A stretch of DNA of 13,888 bases from CAZHHH01 sp964532085 (GTDB taxonomy: Bacteria; Bacteroidota; Bacteroidia; Bacteroidales; Marinilabiliaceae), in contig CAZHHH010000081.1 of assembly GCA_964532085.1 (NCBI GenBank), positions 1-13,888 of the forward strand. The letters run 5' to 3'. Every line of letters begins with the position of its first letter. Position 1 is the stretch's first letter. Below the pieces are notes generated by a model. It did not search any database. It was not told the DNA's origin and worked only from the letters and a program-made list of their open reading frames with translations. Of the stretch, positions 7,214-13,888 are shown piece by piece. The translations under genes were made by a program, and so were the position numbers.

Positions 7214-7221
7214 TAGTTTTG
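7214..7221 (+). promoter_or_regulatory. Possible -7 element of the DUF4395 gene promoter
   Basis: TAGTTTTG fits the TAnnTTTG consensus 68 bases before the ATG. The best -33 candidate (ATTG, 7193-7196) is 17 bases away, a little short of the usual 19-21. It sits within 20 bases of the minus-strand promoter, so the two would compete. Confidence 0.35.
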
Positions 7222-7236
7222 AAAAAGAACTATAGA

Positions 7237-7268
7237 CAAATGTAACTTAATTTATCAATTTTCATAAA
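7237..7268 (-). promoter_or_regulatory. Promoter of the S9 peptidase gene
   Basis: On the minus strand TACATTTG (7244-7237) fits TAnnTTTG, and TTTA (7268-7265) stands 20 bases upstream as a near match to TTTG. The transcript would start near 7230, leaving a leader of about 80 bases before the preferred ATG at 7147. Confidence 0.5.
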
Positions 7269-7289
7269 GAAATATATTAAACAAAAATT

Positions 7290-7730
7290 ATGCTAAAAAA
7301 ACTTTGTCCAATATCAAATAATCATATAAATGAGAATATAGCTCGCATAAATGCTTTTATATTTCTTATAGTTATGGGTATATATTTTTATACAGATTAT
7401 TATTGGATAATTATAATTCTTCTATTGGATTTTTTTCTAAAAGGTTTTCTAAAAATGAGATATAGTTTGAGCTTTCATATTTCACTATTAATTTCAAAAG
7501 TTTTAAGAGCTACGGTGAAATATACCAATGAAGGACCCAAAATATTTTCATCTCGCATTGGTTTTATGTTTTGTATAATAATTTTGCTTTTTCATTTTTT
7601 ATCAATGCCTTTAACTACACTGATTTTAGCAAGCGTACTTACATCTTTTATGTTTCTTGAAGCTTTCTTTGGCTTTTGCACCGCTTGCCATTTTTATCCA
7701 TACTTATTAAAATATATTTATGACTATTAA
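7290..7730 (+). CDS. DUF4395 family membrane protein
   Basis: A 146-residue integral membrane protein of unknown function. Family features seen are CP near the N-terminus (C6-P7), NENIARINAF (14-23), EGPKIFSSRIG (81-91) and the C-terminal LEAFFGFCTACHFYP with a CxxC pair (C130, C133). About four hydrophobic segments lie near 22-36, 38-54, 91-105 and 107-128. The CxxC and N-terminal cysteine suggest redox or metal chemistry at the membrane, but this is inference; in other genomes the domain is, to my recollection, sometimes found near thioredoxin-like or rhodanese proteins. Here the neighbours are a divergent peptidase and htpG, which give no functional hint. No terminator is visible before htpG. 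Confidence 0.8.
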   Translation: MLKKLCPISNNHINENIARINAFIFLIVMGIYFYTDYYWIIIILLLDFFLKGFLKMRYSLSFHISLLISKVLRATVKYTNEGPKIFSSRIGFMFCIIILLFHFLSMPLTTLILASVLTSFMFLEAFFGFCTACHFYPYLLKYIYDY

Positions 7731-7777
7731 GTGATGCTTGGTAGTTTTGTCTGACAATTTTTCTTTTTTAATGCCCT

Positions 7778-7810
7778 TTTGTCATAATGTGCTATTTGGC
7801 ATAACCTTTG
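7778..7810 (+). promoter_or_regulatory. Possible htpG promoter
   Basis: TTTG (7778-7781), a 20-base spacer and TAACCTTTG (7802-7810) give the Bacteroidetes pattern with one extra base in the -7 element. The leader would be about 55 bases. An alternative is TAGTTTTG at 7742-7749 with TTTA 21 bases upstream, which would give a longer leader. No heat-shock element such as CIRCE is visible. Confidence 0.35.
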
Positions 7811-7870
7811 ATTTTATTGAATTCGTAATTTAAAAACAAAGTATAATAATTTATTAAATTTATAATAGAT

Positions 7871-9925
7871 ATGCAAAAGGGCAATATTGGTGTTAGTACG
7901 GAGAATATTTTTCCGATTATTAAAAAGTTTCTTTATTCTGATCACGAGATTTTTTTGCGTGAGTTGATTTCTAATGCTGTTGATGCCACTCAAAAGTTGA
8001 AAACATTATCAAGCGTTGGAGAATTTAAGGGTGAAATGGGTGATTTAACAATTGAAGTTAAATTGGATACAGAAAATAAAACTCTTACAATTTCTGACCG
8101 TGGGATTGGAATGACAGCTGATGAGATTGATAAATATATTAATCAACTAGCTTTTTCAGGCGCTAATGAATTTTTAGATAAATATAAAAACGATGCAAAT
8201 GCTATAATTGGACATTTTGGATTAGGTTTTTATAGTTCTTTTATGGTTGCTAAAAGAGTTGATATTGTTACAAAATCCTTTAAAGATGGTGCAGAAGCTG
8301 TTAAGTGGAGTTGTGATGGTAGTCCAGAATATACAATTGAAAAAATAGAAAAAGAGGATAGAGGTACTGACATCGTTCTTCATATTGATGAGGAGAATGA
8401 AAATTTCTTAGACAAAAATGAAATCAGTAACTTGTTGAATAAATATTGTCGTTTTTTACCAGTTGAAGTTGCTTTTGGAAAAGAGACAATATGGAAAGAT
8501 GGTAAGGAAGAAGAGACAGATAAGCTAAATATTATTAATGAAACACAGCCTCTTTGGACAAAATCTCCATCTGAACTGAAAGATGAAGATTACGAAAAAT
8601 TCTATCAAGATTTATATCCAATGACAGCAGAACCGCTGTTTAATATTCATTTAAATGTTGATTATCCTTTTAATTTGACAGGTGTTTTATATTTCCCTAA
8701 AATTCAAAGCAATGTAGAAATTCAAAAGAATAAGATTCAACTATATAGCAATCAGGTGTATGTTACAGATTCTGTAGAGGGAATTGTACCAGAGTTTTTA
8801 ACTCTCTTGCATGGTGTTATTGATTCGCCAGACATTCCTCTTAACGTTTCTCGTTCATATCTACAAGCTGATGGAAATGTAAAGAAGATTTCAGGACATA
8901 TATCTAAAAAAGTTTCTGATAGATTATTAGAAATTTTCAAAGCTAACAGAAATGATTTTGAAGAGAAGTGGGACGATTTAAAGATTTTCATTCAGTATGG
9001 AATGCTTACTGAAGAGAAATTTTATGATAGAGTTAAAGGTATTACTTTATTCAAAAATAGTGATGATAAATATTTCACTTTTGAGGAGTATGCAGAATTA
9101 ATTAAAGCTAATCAAACAGATAAAGATGGTCAGTTAATCTATCTATATGCCACAGATGTGGACAAGCAATATTCATTTATAGAAGCAGCCAAAAACAAGG
9201 GTTATGACGTACTTGTGATGGATGGATATTTTGATAGTCACTTTGTTAATCAGCTAGAACAGAAGTTTGAAAAATCAAGATTTGTTCGAGTAGACAGTGA
9301 TGTAATTGATAAATTAGTGGCAAAAGATGAAAAGCAAGAATTGAACTTAAATTCAGCACAACGTTCATACTTAACAACACTATTTTCATCACAAATTCCA
9401 GAAATTGCAAAAACTCATTTTGTTGTAGAGGTTGAAGCAATGAGCGAAACAGATACTCCAGTTCTAATTACTCAGCAAGAGTTTATGAGACGAATGAAAG
9501 AGATGGGTGAGCTTCAAGGTGGTGGCGCAATGTTCTATGGCGATATGCCAGATAGCTATAGCCTTGTTGTAAATGGTAATCATGGTCTTGTGAAGAGTGT
9601 TTTAAGTGAACTAGAAAAGGCTGAGGGTGAAAAATTATCTTCTATAGGTGGTAGAATTGATGCATTAGATAAGAAGGTTAAAGAATTAAGAGATTCTCAT
9701 AAAGACAAGAAAGAGGAAGAGATACCACAAATTGAAAAGGATGAGATAGAGGAGAGCGAAAAGAAAATAACAGAACAGCGTGATAAGCAGAATGAAATAA
9801 TAAAGAATTTTGCAGATAAAAATAGCAATATTTCACAGTTAATTGATTTAGCTTTGCTTTCAAATAATATGTTGAAAGGTGCTGCATTAAGCAAGTTTAT
9901 TAAACGAAGTATAGAATTAATTTAA
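7871..9925 (+). CDS. htpG: Molecular chaperone HtpG (bacterial Hsp90)
   Basis: A cytoplasmic ATP-driven dimeric chaperone of 684 residues that helps proteins fold under stress. The GHKL ATPase domain (about 1-220) shows ELISNAVDA with catalytic E31 and Mg-binding N35, DRGIGM (76-81) and the lid motif GHFGLGF (114-120). The middle domain holds LNVSRSYLQ with the conserved arginine that contacts ATP. The C-terminal dimerisation region includes a long charged stretch (DKKVKELRDSHKDKKEE onward) that is probably coiled coil, which makes the protein longer than the ~624-residue E. coli form but usual for Bacteroidetes. The MQKGNIGV start is typical. It is followed by a strong terminator and is probably transcribed alone. 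Confidence 0.97.
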   Translation: MQKGNIGVSTENIFPIIKKFLYSDHEIFLRELISNAVDATQKLKTLSSVGEFKGEMGDLTIEVKLDTENKTLTISDRGIGMTADEIDKYINQLAFSGANEFLDKYKNDANAIIGHFGLGFYSSFMVAKRVDIVTKSFKDGAEAVKWSCDGSPEYTIEKIEKEDRGTDIVLHIDEENENFLDKNEISNLLNKYCRFLPVEVAFGKETIWKDGKEEETDKLNIINETQPLWTKSPSELKDEDYEKFYQDLYPMTAEPLFNIHLNVDYPFNLTGVLYFPKIQSNVEIQKNKIQLYSNQVYVTDSVEGIVPEFLTLLHGVIDSPDIPLNVSRSYLQADGNVKKISGHISKKVSDRLLEIFKANRNDFEEKWDDLKIFIQYGMLTEEKFYDRVKGITLFKNSDDKYFTFEEYAELIKANQTDKDGQLIYLYATDVDKQYSFIEAAKNKGYDVLVMDGYFDSHFVNQLEQKFEKSRFVRVDSDVIDKLVAKDEKQELNLNSAQRSYLTTLFSSQIPEIAKTHFVVEVEAMSETDTPVLITQQEFMRRMKEMGELQGGGAMFYGDMPDSYSLVVNGNHGLVKSVLSELEKAEGEKLSSIGGRIDALDKKVKELRDSHKDKKEEEIPQIEKDEIEESEKKITEQRDKQNEIIKNFADKNSNISQLIDLALLSNNMLKGAALSKFIKRSIELI

Positions 9926-9940
9926 AATATTATAGGTAAT

Positions 9941-9977
9941 AAAAATCCTTGTCAGTTAAATGATAAGGATTTTTTTA
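9941..9977 (+). terminator. htpG terminator
   Basis: A 14-bp stem (9941-9954 with 9961-9974, one G-T wobble; core ATCCTTGTCA/TGATAAGGAT) with a 6-base loop is followed by a run of T's. It starts 15 bases after the htpG stop. Confidence 0.88.
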
Positions 9978-10107
9978 TGTTTTTTCACAAATTTAAAACA
10001 TTCTTATAATAAGGTGTTTGTAAGGGTTTTAAATATGATAAATGAGTGTTTTTTTAGCGCATACGAACAAAATCTTTATAAAAAGGTTTAATTCTACAAT
10101 TAACGTT

Positions 10108-10115
10108 TATATTTG
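10108..10115 (+). promoter_or_regulatory. Probable -7 element of the fabI promoter
   Basis: TATATTTG is an exact match to TAnnTTTG, 27 bases before the fabI ATG. The nearest upstream partner is TTTA at 10087-10090 with a 17-base spacer, so the -33 element is weak. The leader would be only about 20 bases. Confidence 0.5.
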
Positions 10116-10142
10116 CGTACTCAAAAATTAATTTAAATTAAA

Positions 10143-10979
10143 ATGGGATATAATCTTTTAAAAGGAAAAAGAGGAATAATCTTTGGAGCCTTAAACGACA
10201 TGTCCATAGCATGGAAAGTAGCCGAATTAGCTCATGCAGAAGGTGCTACTTTTACATTGTCAAATACACATGTTGCTTGTAGAATGGGCAGTGTTATGGA
10301 ACTTGCAGAAAAGACTGGTGCAGAGTTGATACCAGCTGATGCAACCAATGTTCAAGATTTAGAAAATGTTTTTAAAACTTCTATGGAGGTTTTAGGTGGA
10401 AAAATAGACTTTGTCTTACACTCAATCGGTATGTCACTTAATGTGCGTAAAGGACGTGTTTATAATGAATTAGATTATAATTATCTGAATAAAACTTTAG
10501 ATATTTCAGCTATTTCATTCCATAAAATGATGCAAGTTGCATATAATATGGATGCAATGAATGAGTGGGGTTCAATTTTAGCTCTATCTTATGTTGCAGC
10601 ACAACGTTCGCTTTATGGCTATAATGATATGGCTGATGCAAAAGCATTGCTAGAATCAATTGCTCGTAGCTTTGGATATATCTATGGCCGTGAGAAAAGA
10701 GTTAGAGTAAATACCATTAGCCAGTCACCAACAATTACTACTGCTGGTAGCGGTGTAAAAGGTTTTGATAGCTTAGTAGACTTTGCAGAGCGTATGTCGC
10801 CATTAGGCAATGCTGATGCTGAGGAGTGTGCTAACTACTGTATATCACTTTTCTCTGATTTAACTAAGAAAGTTACAATGCAAAACTTATATCATGACGG
10901 AGGTTTTTCAAGCATGGGAATGAGTTTAAAAGCAATGGAGCAGTATAATAAGAGTTTTGATGAAGAGATAGAAATTTAA
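10143..10979 (+). CDS. fabI: Enoyl-[acyl-carrier-protein] reductase FabI
   Basis: It catalyses the last step of each fatty-acid elongation round, the NAD(P)H-dependent reduction of enoyl-ACP in the cytoplasm. The 278-residue protein is an atypical short-chain dehydrogenase. It has the nucleotide-binding loop GALNDMSIAWKVA (15-27), DFVLHSIGM (89-97) and the FabI catalytic set Y150, Y160 and K167 in LSYVAAQRSLYGYNDMADAK, equivalent to E. coli Y146, Y156 and K163. ISQSPTITTAGSGVKGF (192-208) is the substrate-binding loop. It is slightly longer than the E. coli enzyme (262), mostly through an acidic tail. It has its own promoter and a very strong terminator, so it stands apart from cysDN. Confidence 0.96.
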   Translation: MGYNLLKGKRGIIFGALNDMSIAWKVAELAHAEGATFTLSNTHVACRMGSVMELAEKTGAELIPADATNVQDLENVFKTSMEVLGGKIDFVLHSIGMSLNVRKGRVYNELDYNYLNKTLDISAISFHKMMQVAYNMDAMNEWGSILALSYVAAQRSLYGYNDMADAKALLESIARSFGYIYGREKRVRVNTISQSPTITTAGSGVKGFDSLVDFAERMSPLGNADAEECANYCISLFSDLTKKVTMQNLYHDGGFSSMGMSLKAMEQYNKSFDEEIEI

Positions 10980-10994
10980 TTTTATCATAGAATA

Positions 10995-11033
10995 AATAGA
11001 AAAGGGCTTTCATAATGAAAGCCCTTTTCTATT
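10995..11033 (+). terminator. fabI terminator
   Basis: A perfect 17-bp stem (10995-11011 with 11017-11033; core AAGGGCTTTC/GAAAGCCCTT) with a 5-base loop lies 15 bases after the fabI stop. The arms end in A/T runs on both sides, so it could work in both directions, though no minus-strand gene ends here. Confidence 0.85.
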
Positions 11034-11059
11034 ATAAAGAAATTTCTTAATCTATTTAA

Positions 11060-11091
11060 TTTCAAAAATTCTATTAAAAATGCTACATTTG
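11060..11091 (+). promoter_or_regulatory. Promoter of the cysDN operon
   Basis: TTTC (11060-11063), a 20-base spacer and TACATTTG (11084-11091) fit the Bacteroidetes promoter with one mismatch in the -33 box. The leader would be about 26 bases. No riboswitch or obvious operator is visible. Confidence 0.55.
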
Positions 11092-11123
11092 GTTGTTTTT
11101 TAACAATCAGAAGAAAAAATAAA

Positions 11124-12029
11124 ATGAAAAATAATAGAATAAACCATCTTTTAGAACTAGAAGCAGAATCTATATATGTTATCCGTGAGGTTGCTTCTCA
11201 GTTTGAGAATCCAGTAATGTTATTCTCGGGTGGAAAAGATTCAATTGTAATGTATCATTTAGCTCGTAAAGCTTTCTGGCCTGCAAAAGTGCCTTTTCCT
11301 CTTCTTCATATTGACACCGGACATAATTTTGAAGAGACGCTTGATTTTCGAGATAAATTAATGGAAGACACAGGTGGTACTTGTATAGTTCGATATGTTC
11401 AAGATTCTATCAATCAGGGTAGGGCAGTTGAAGAGAAAGGAATTAATGCAAGTAGAAATATTTTACAAACTGTAACTCTTCTTGATGCCATTGAAGAGCT
11501 GAAGTTTGATGCAGCAATGGGTGGTGCCCGCCGTGATGAAGAGAAAGCAAGAGCTAAAGAGCGCTTCTTCTCTCACCGTGATGAGTTTGGGCAGTGGGAC
11601 CCACGAAACCAACGACCAGAATTATGGAATCTTTTTAATGGCAAAAAGAATATGGGTGAACACTTCCGTGTTTTTCCAATAAGTAATTGGACTGAGATGG
11701 ATGTGTGGCAATATATTTTTATGGAAAATATAGAACTTCCTTCACTATATTTTACCCATGAACGTGAAGTTTTTGAACGTGATGGTATTTTAATGGCAGC
11801 TGCACCATTTATGCAACGCAGAGATAATGAAATACCTAAAAAAATGCAAGTCCGTTGCCGAACAATCGGAGATATAACCTGCACAGGCCTAACTCTATCA
11901 ACTGCTACAAGTATAGAAGATATTATTAATGAAGTTGCCGCAACCCGTATTACAGAAAGAGGTGGAAGAGCTGATGATAAAAGGTCTGAAGCTGCAATGG
12001 AAGATAGAAAAAAGGAGGGCTACTTCTAA
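11124..12029 (+). CDS. cysD: Sulfate adenylyltransferase subunit 2 (CysD)
   Basis: The catalytic subunit of ATP sulfurylase joins sulfate to ATP to give APS and pyrophosphate in the cytoplasm, working with the GTPase CysN encoded next. The 301-residue protein has the PP-loop SGGKDS (35-40) that binds ATP, LLHIDTGHNFEET, AMGGARRDEEKARAKER and the C-terminal ERGGRADDKRSEAAMEDRKKEGYF typical of CysD. Length is as expected for the family. Only 12 bases separate it from cysN, so the two are co-transcribed. APS feeds cysteine synthesis or sulfation of lipids and glycans; which one cannot be told from here. Confidence 0.96.
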   Translation: MKNNRINHLLELEAESIYVIREVASQFENPVMLFSGGKDSIVMYHLARKAFWPAKVPFPLLHIDTGHNFEETLDFRDKLMEDTGGTCIVRYVQDSINQGRAVEEKGINASRNILQTVTLLDAIEELKFDAAMGGARRDEEKARAKERFFSHRDEFGQWDPRNQRPELWNLFNGKKNMGEHFRVFPISNWTEMDVWQYIFMENIELPSLYFTHEREVFERDGILMAAAPFMQRRDNEIPKKMQVRCRTIGDITCTGLTLSTATSIEDIINEVAATRITERGGRADDKRSEAAMEDRKKEGYF

Positions 12030-12041
12030 AAGTTAAAACAA

Positions 12042-13313
12042 ATGGATACAAAAGGATATTTAGATATGGAGTTGCTAAGGTTTACAACCGCTGGCAACGT
12101 AGATGATGGTAAAAGTACACTTATTGGTAGATTGCTTTATGATTCAAAAGCAATTTTTGAAGACCAAATGGAGGCTATTGAAAGAGCAAGTCTGAGAAGT
12201 GGTGGTGAACAAGTGAATTTGGCACTTCTAACAGATGGGTTAAGAGCTGAACGTGAGCAAGGAATTACAATTGATGTTGCTTATAGATATTTTGCAACTC
12301 CCAAAAGAAAGTTTATCATTGCTGATACACCTGGGCATATTCAATATACCAGAAATATGGTGACAGGTGCTAGTACTGCAAATGTAGCTTTGATTCTGGT
12401 AGACGCGCGTCATGGAGTGCTTGAACAGACAAGAAGACACGCTTATATTGCATCTTTATTACAAATTCCACATATTATTGTTTGTGTAAATAAAATGGAT
12501 TTGGTGGAGTTTGACCAAAAGGTATTTGATAAAATAAAAGATGATTTCATACAGATTACTGAAAAAATAGATGTTAAAGATGTAAGATTTGTACCAATTA
12601 GTGCTCTTTTGGGCGATAATGTTGTAGAAAAAAGCGACAATATGAATTGGTATGATGGCCTCACTTTATTACATCTTCTTGAAACAATTAATATTGATGA
12701 TGATATAAATGTAGAGGATTTCCGTTTTCCTGTTCAATATGTTATTAGACCACAATCAAAAGATTGGCCAGACTATCGTGGTTATGGTGGGAGAGTGGCA
12801 AGTGGTGTGATTAATGTTGGTGATGAGGTTACAATCCTTCCATCAGGTTTAAAGTCAAAGGTTAAAACTATAGACCTATTCAATAAAACTCTAGATAGTG
12901 CATTTGCTCCTCAATCTTTAAATATTACACTTGAAGATGATATTGATATCATTAGGGGAGATATGATTGTGAAGTCTAATAATGGTGCAGAACCACAAGT
13001 TGGGCAAGATATTGATGTTATGTTATCATGGTTTAATGATAGAAAACTTATACCTAATGGTAAATATACTTTAAAGCACACTACATCAGAAGTACGATGT
13101 ATGATTAAAGATATTCATTATAAAATGGATATAAATGAGCTATCAAAAGATGAGGAAGATAAAGAAGTAAGTATGAATGATATTGTAAAAGTATCATTAC
13201 GAACTACAAAACCACTTTTTTATGATTCATATAATGTTAACAGAATAACTGGAAGTTTGATACTAATAGATGAAGCAACTAATGAGACAGTTGCCGCTGG
13301 AATGATAGTTTAA
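12042..13313 (+). CDS. cysN: Sulfate adenylyltransferase subunit 1, GTPase (CysN)
   Basis: This regulatory GTPase subunit couples GTP hydrolysis to APS formation by CysD. The 423-residue protein is built like elongation factor Tu: P-loop GNVDDGKS (18-25), switch I region REQGITID (71-78), DTPGH (95-99), NKMDL (150-154) and a SAL motif, followed by two beta-barrel domains. It ends where domain 3 should end (AAGMIV), so it lacks the APS kinase (CysC) domain found in fused CysNC proteins of about 600 residues. An AAGGAGG at 12013-12019 inside the end of cysD is too far from the ATG to act as a normal ribosome-binding site. No cysC, cysH or transporter follows in the window. Confidence 0.95.
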   Translation: MDTKGYLDMELLRFTTAGNVDDGKSTLIGRLLYDSKAIFEDQMEAIERASLRSGGEQVNLALLTDGLRAEREQGITIDVAYRYFATPKRKFIIADTPGHIQYTRNMVTGASTANVALILVDARHGVLEQTRRHAYIASLLQIPHIIVCVNKMDLVEFDQKVFDKIKDDFIQITEKIDVKDVRFVPISALLGDNVVEKSDNMNWYDGLTLLHLLETINIDDDINVEDFRFPVQYVIRPQSKDWPDYRGYGGRVASGVINVGDEVTILPSGLKSKVKTIDLFNKTLDSAFAPQSLNITLEDDIDIIRGDMIVKSNNGAEPQVGQDIDVMLSWFNDRKLIPNGKYTLKHTTSEVRCMIKDIHYKMDINELSKDEEDKEVSMNDIVKVSLRTTKPLFYDSYNVNRITGSLILIDEATNETVAAGMIV

Positions 13314-13336
13314 TTTTAAGAAATATTATATAAAAA

Positions 13337-13363
13337 TGAGGTTGTATTTTTAGTGCAACCTCA
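13337..13363. terminator. Hairpin after cysN, probable terminator
   Basis: An 8-bp stem TGAGGTTG/CAACCTCA with an 11-base loop lies 23 bases after the cysN stop. The T-run follows the stem on the minus strand, and on the plus strand the T's are in the loop, so it is a poor classical terminator for cysN. It may still define the end of the transcript, or belong to the repeat region that follows. Confidence 0.5.
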
Positions 13364-13376
13364 CTTGAGTTCCATA

Positions 13377-13660
13377 TTGGGACACCCAAAAACAGAAGAG
13401 TATATATGATTTATCATATTCAACCCACTTTGGGGTTGTTTTGTATTGGGCTATCTACCCCGCAATAAATTTCGGGGTTATCCATATTTCACCCCATTCG
13501 CCGCGCCTCGCCTCTGGCGAGGGGGTGGTTTTCAATACTTAAAATTGAACTATACAAAAAACACGTTATGTATATCAACACCGAATGGTGTTATATGTTA
13601 TTAACCCCATAATTCATTATGGGGCTAATAATCTCTTAACATCAACCCCGTAGAGGGTTG
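13377..13660. repeat. Cluster of GC-rich hairpins, REP-like intergenic repeat
   Basis: At least seven short stems follow one another: 13377-13390 (TTGGG-ACA-CCCAA), 13404-13419 (ATATGAT), 13421-13438 (CAACCC), 13457-13478 (ACCCCG), 13506-13522 (CCTCGCC), nested in a CACCCC/GGGGTG outer pair at 13490-13527, 13577-13592 (AACACC), 13605-13624 (CCCCATAAT, 9 bp) and 13643-13660 (CAACCC again). Most stems are G/C-run based in AT-rich DNA. No credible gene is present. The arrangement resembles long REP-type repeats seen between genes in Bacteroidetes. T-tracts are absent, so these are not terminators. Confidence 0.7.
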
Positions 13661-13765
13661 TACCAATAGTAATATTTTGAACCATCCTGAAAAACAAACA
13701 GATATTTATATTATTTATTGAGTTTCGCATTGGAACAATCAGAAACAGATGGTTATCTTGGTATG

Positions 13766-13888
13766 TGACTGATTTTAACCCACTTAGTTTTGGTGCCCAA
13801 AGATGTGCGGAAGACAAAAGATATATTGTATGATCTTGTCTTCCGCGCTTTTTTGGGACACCCAAACTAAACATCTATAAATCAGTCA
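13766..13888. repeat. Long imperfect inverted repeat, ~52-base arms
   Basis: The left arm (13766-13817) and right arm (13836-13888) match at about 41 of 53 aligned positions by hand count. Both outer ends are perfect (TGACTGATTT) and the inner stem is a perfect 11 bp (GCGGAAGACAA, 13807-13817 with 13836-13846) around an 18-base loop. The right arm runs to the window edge and may continue. Confidence 0.75.
13853..13866. repeat. Second copy of the TTGGGACACCCAAA motif
   Basis: This 14-bp sequence, itself a small hairpin, is identical to 13377-13390 and in the same orientation. The two copies bracket about 460 bases of hairpin-rich DNA, which suggests one repeat unit or its boundaries. Confidence 0.7.

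Noticed and set aside
9246..9894. Minus-strand frames inside htpG
   Set aside because: They are antisense to the charged C-terminal region of HtpG, whose codon pattern leaves the opposite strand open.
13377..13660. CRISPR array
   Set aside because: The hairpins differ in sequence and spacing; there is no constant direct repeat with regular spacers and no cas gene.
13617..13874. An 85-residue open frame on the minus strand (MFSLGVPKKRGRQDH...)
   Set aside because: It lies entirely within the hairpin cluster, and large parts are dictated by inverted-repeat arms. It has no recognisable domain and no promoter. I recall similar translations being annotated as hypothetical proteins over Bacteroidetes repeats, so I treat it as spurious.

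Overview
The window is low-GC chromosomal DNA that looks like a member of the Bacteroidetes, most likely the order Bacteroidales. The reasons are the protein types (a DUF4172-type Fic protein, a lipoprotein GH3 glycosidase, a DPP IV-type S9 peptidase, an HtpG of about 680 residues, a split CysD/CysN pair and FabI), the near absence of Shine-Dalgarno sequences, and several upstream regions that match the Bacteroidetes promoter pattern TTTG-N19-21-TAnnTTTG. This assignment comes from reading the sequence, not from a database search.

Layout. 1-450 is decayed accessory DNA: the tail of an unknown gene, an antitoxin fragment of HigA/XRE type that has lost its DNA-binding half, a perfect 44-bp GC-rich palindrome, and a lone copy of a repeat end. 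524-1729 holds a Fic protein gene with a well-formed promoter embedded in four copies of a 10-bp box. The Fic gene converges with a GH3 beta-glucosidase-like lipoprotein gene (1937-4276, minus) on a shared bidirectional terminator. 4277-4951 is non-coding and contains a ~410-bp hairpin-rich element with 21-bp terminal inverted repeats and 22-bp flanking duplications, so it resembles a MITE. Next come a DPP IV-like peptidase (minus), a divergent DUF4395 membrane protein (plus), htpG, fabI and a cysD-cysN operon (all plus). The window ends in ~500 bp of dense hairpins (13377-13888) that look like a Bacteroidetes REP-type intergenic repeat.

How the genes fit together. Most are unlinked single-gene transcripts, each with its own terminator: htpG for protein folding, fabI for fatty-acid elongation, the S9 peptidase and GH3 enzyme for breakdown of peptides and glycans in the cell envelope. 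The only clear operon is cysDN, which makes adenylyl sulfate (APS). I found no obvious multi-gene novel system. The most interesting material is non-coding: the box array over the fic promoter and start codon, the MITE-like element with a second partial copy near the left end, and the hairpin cluster at the right end.
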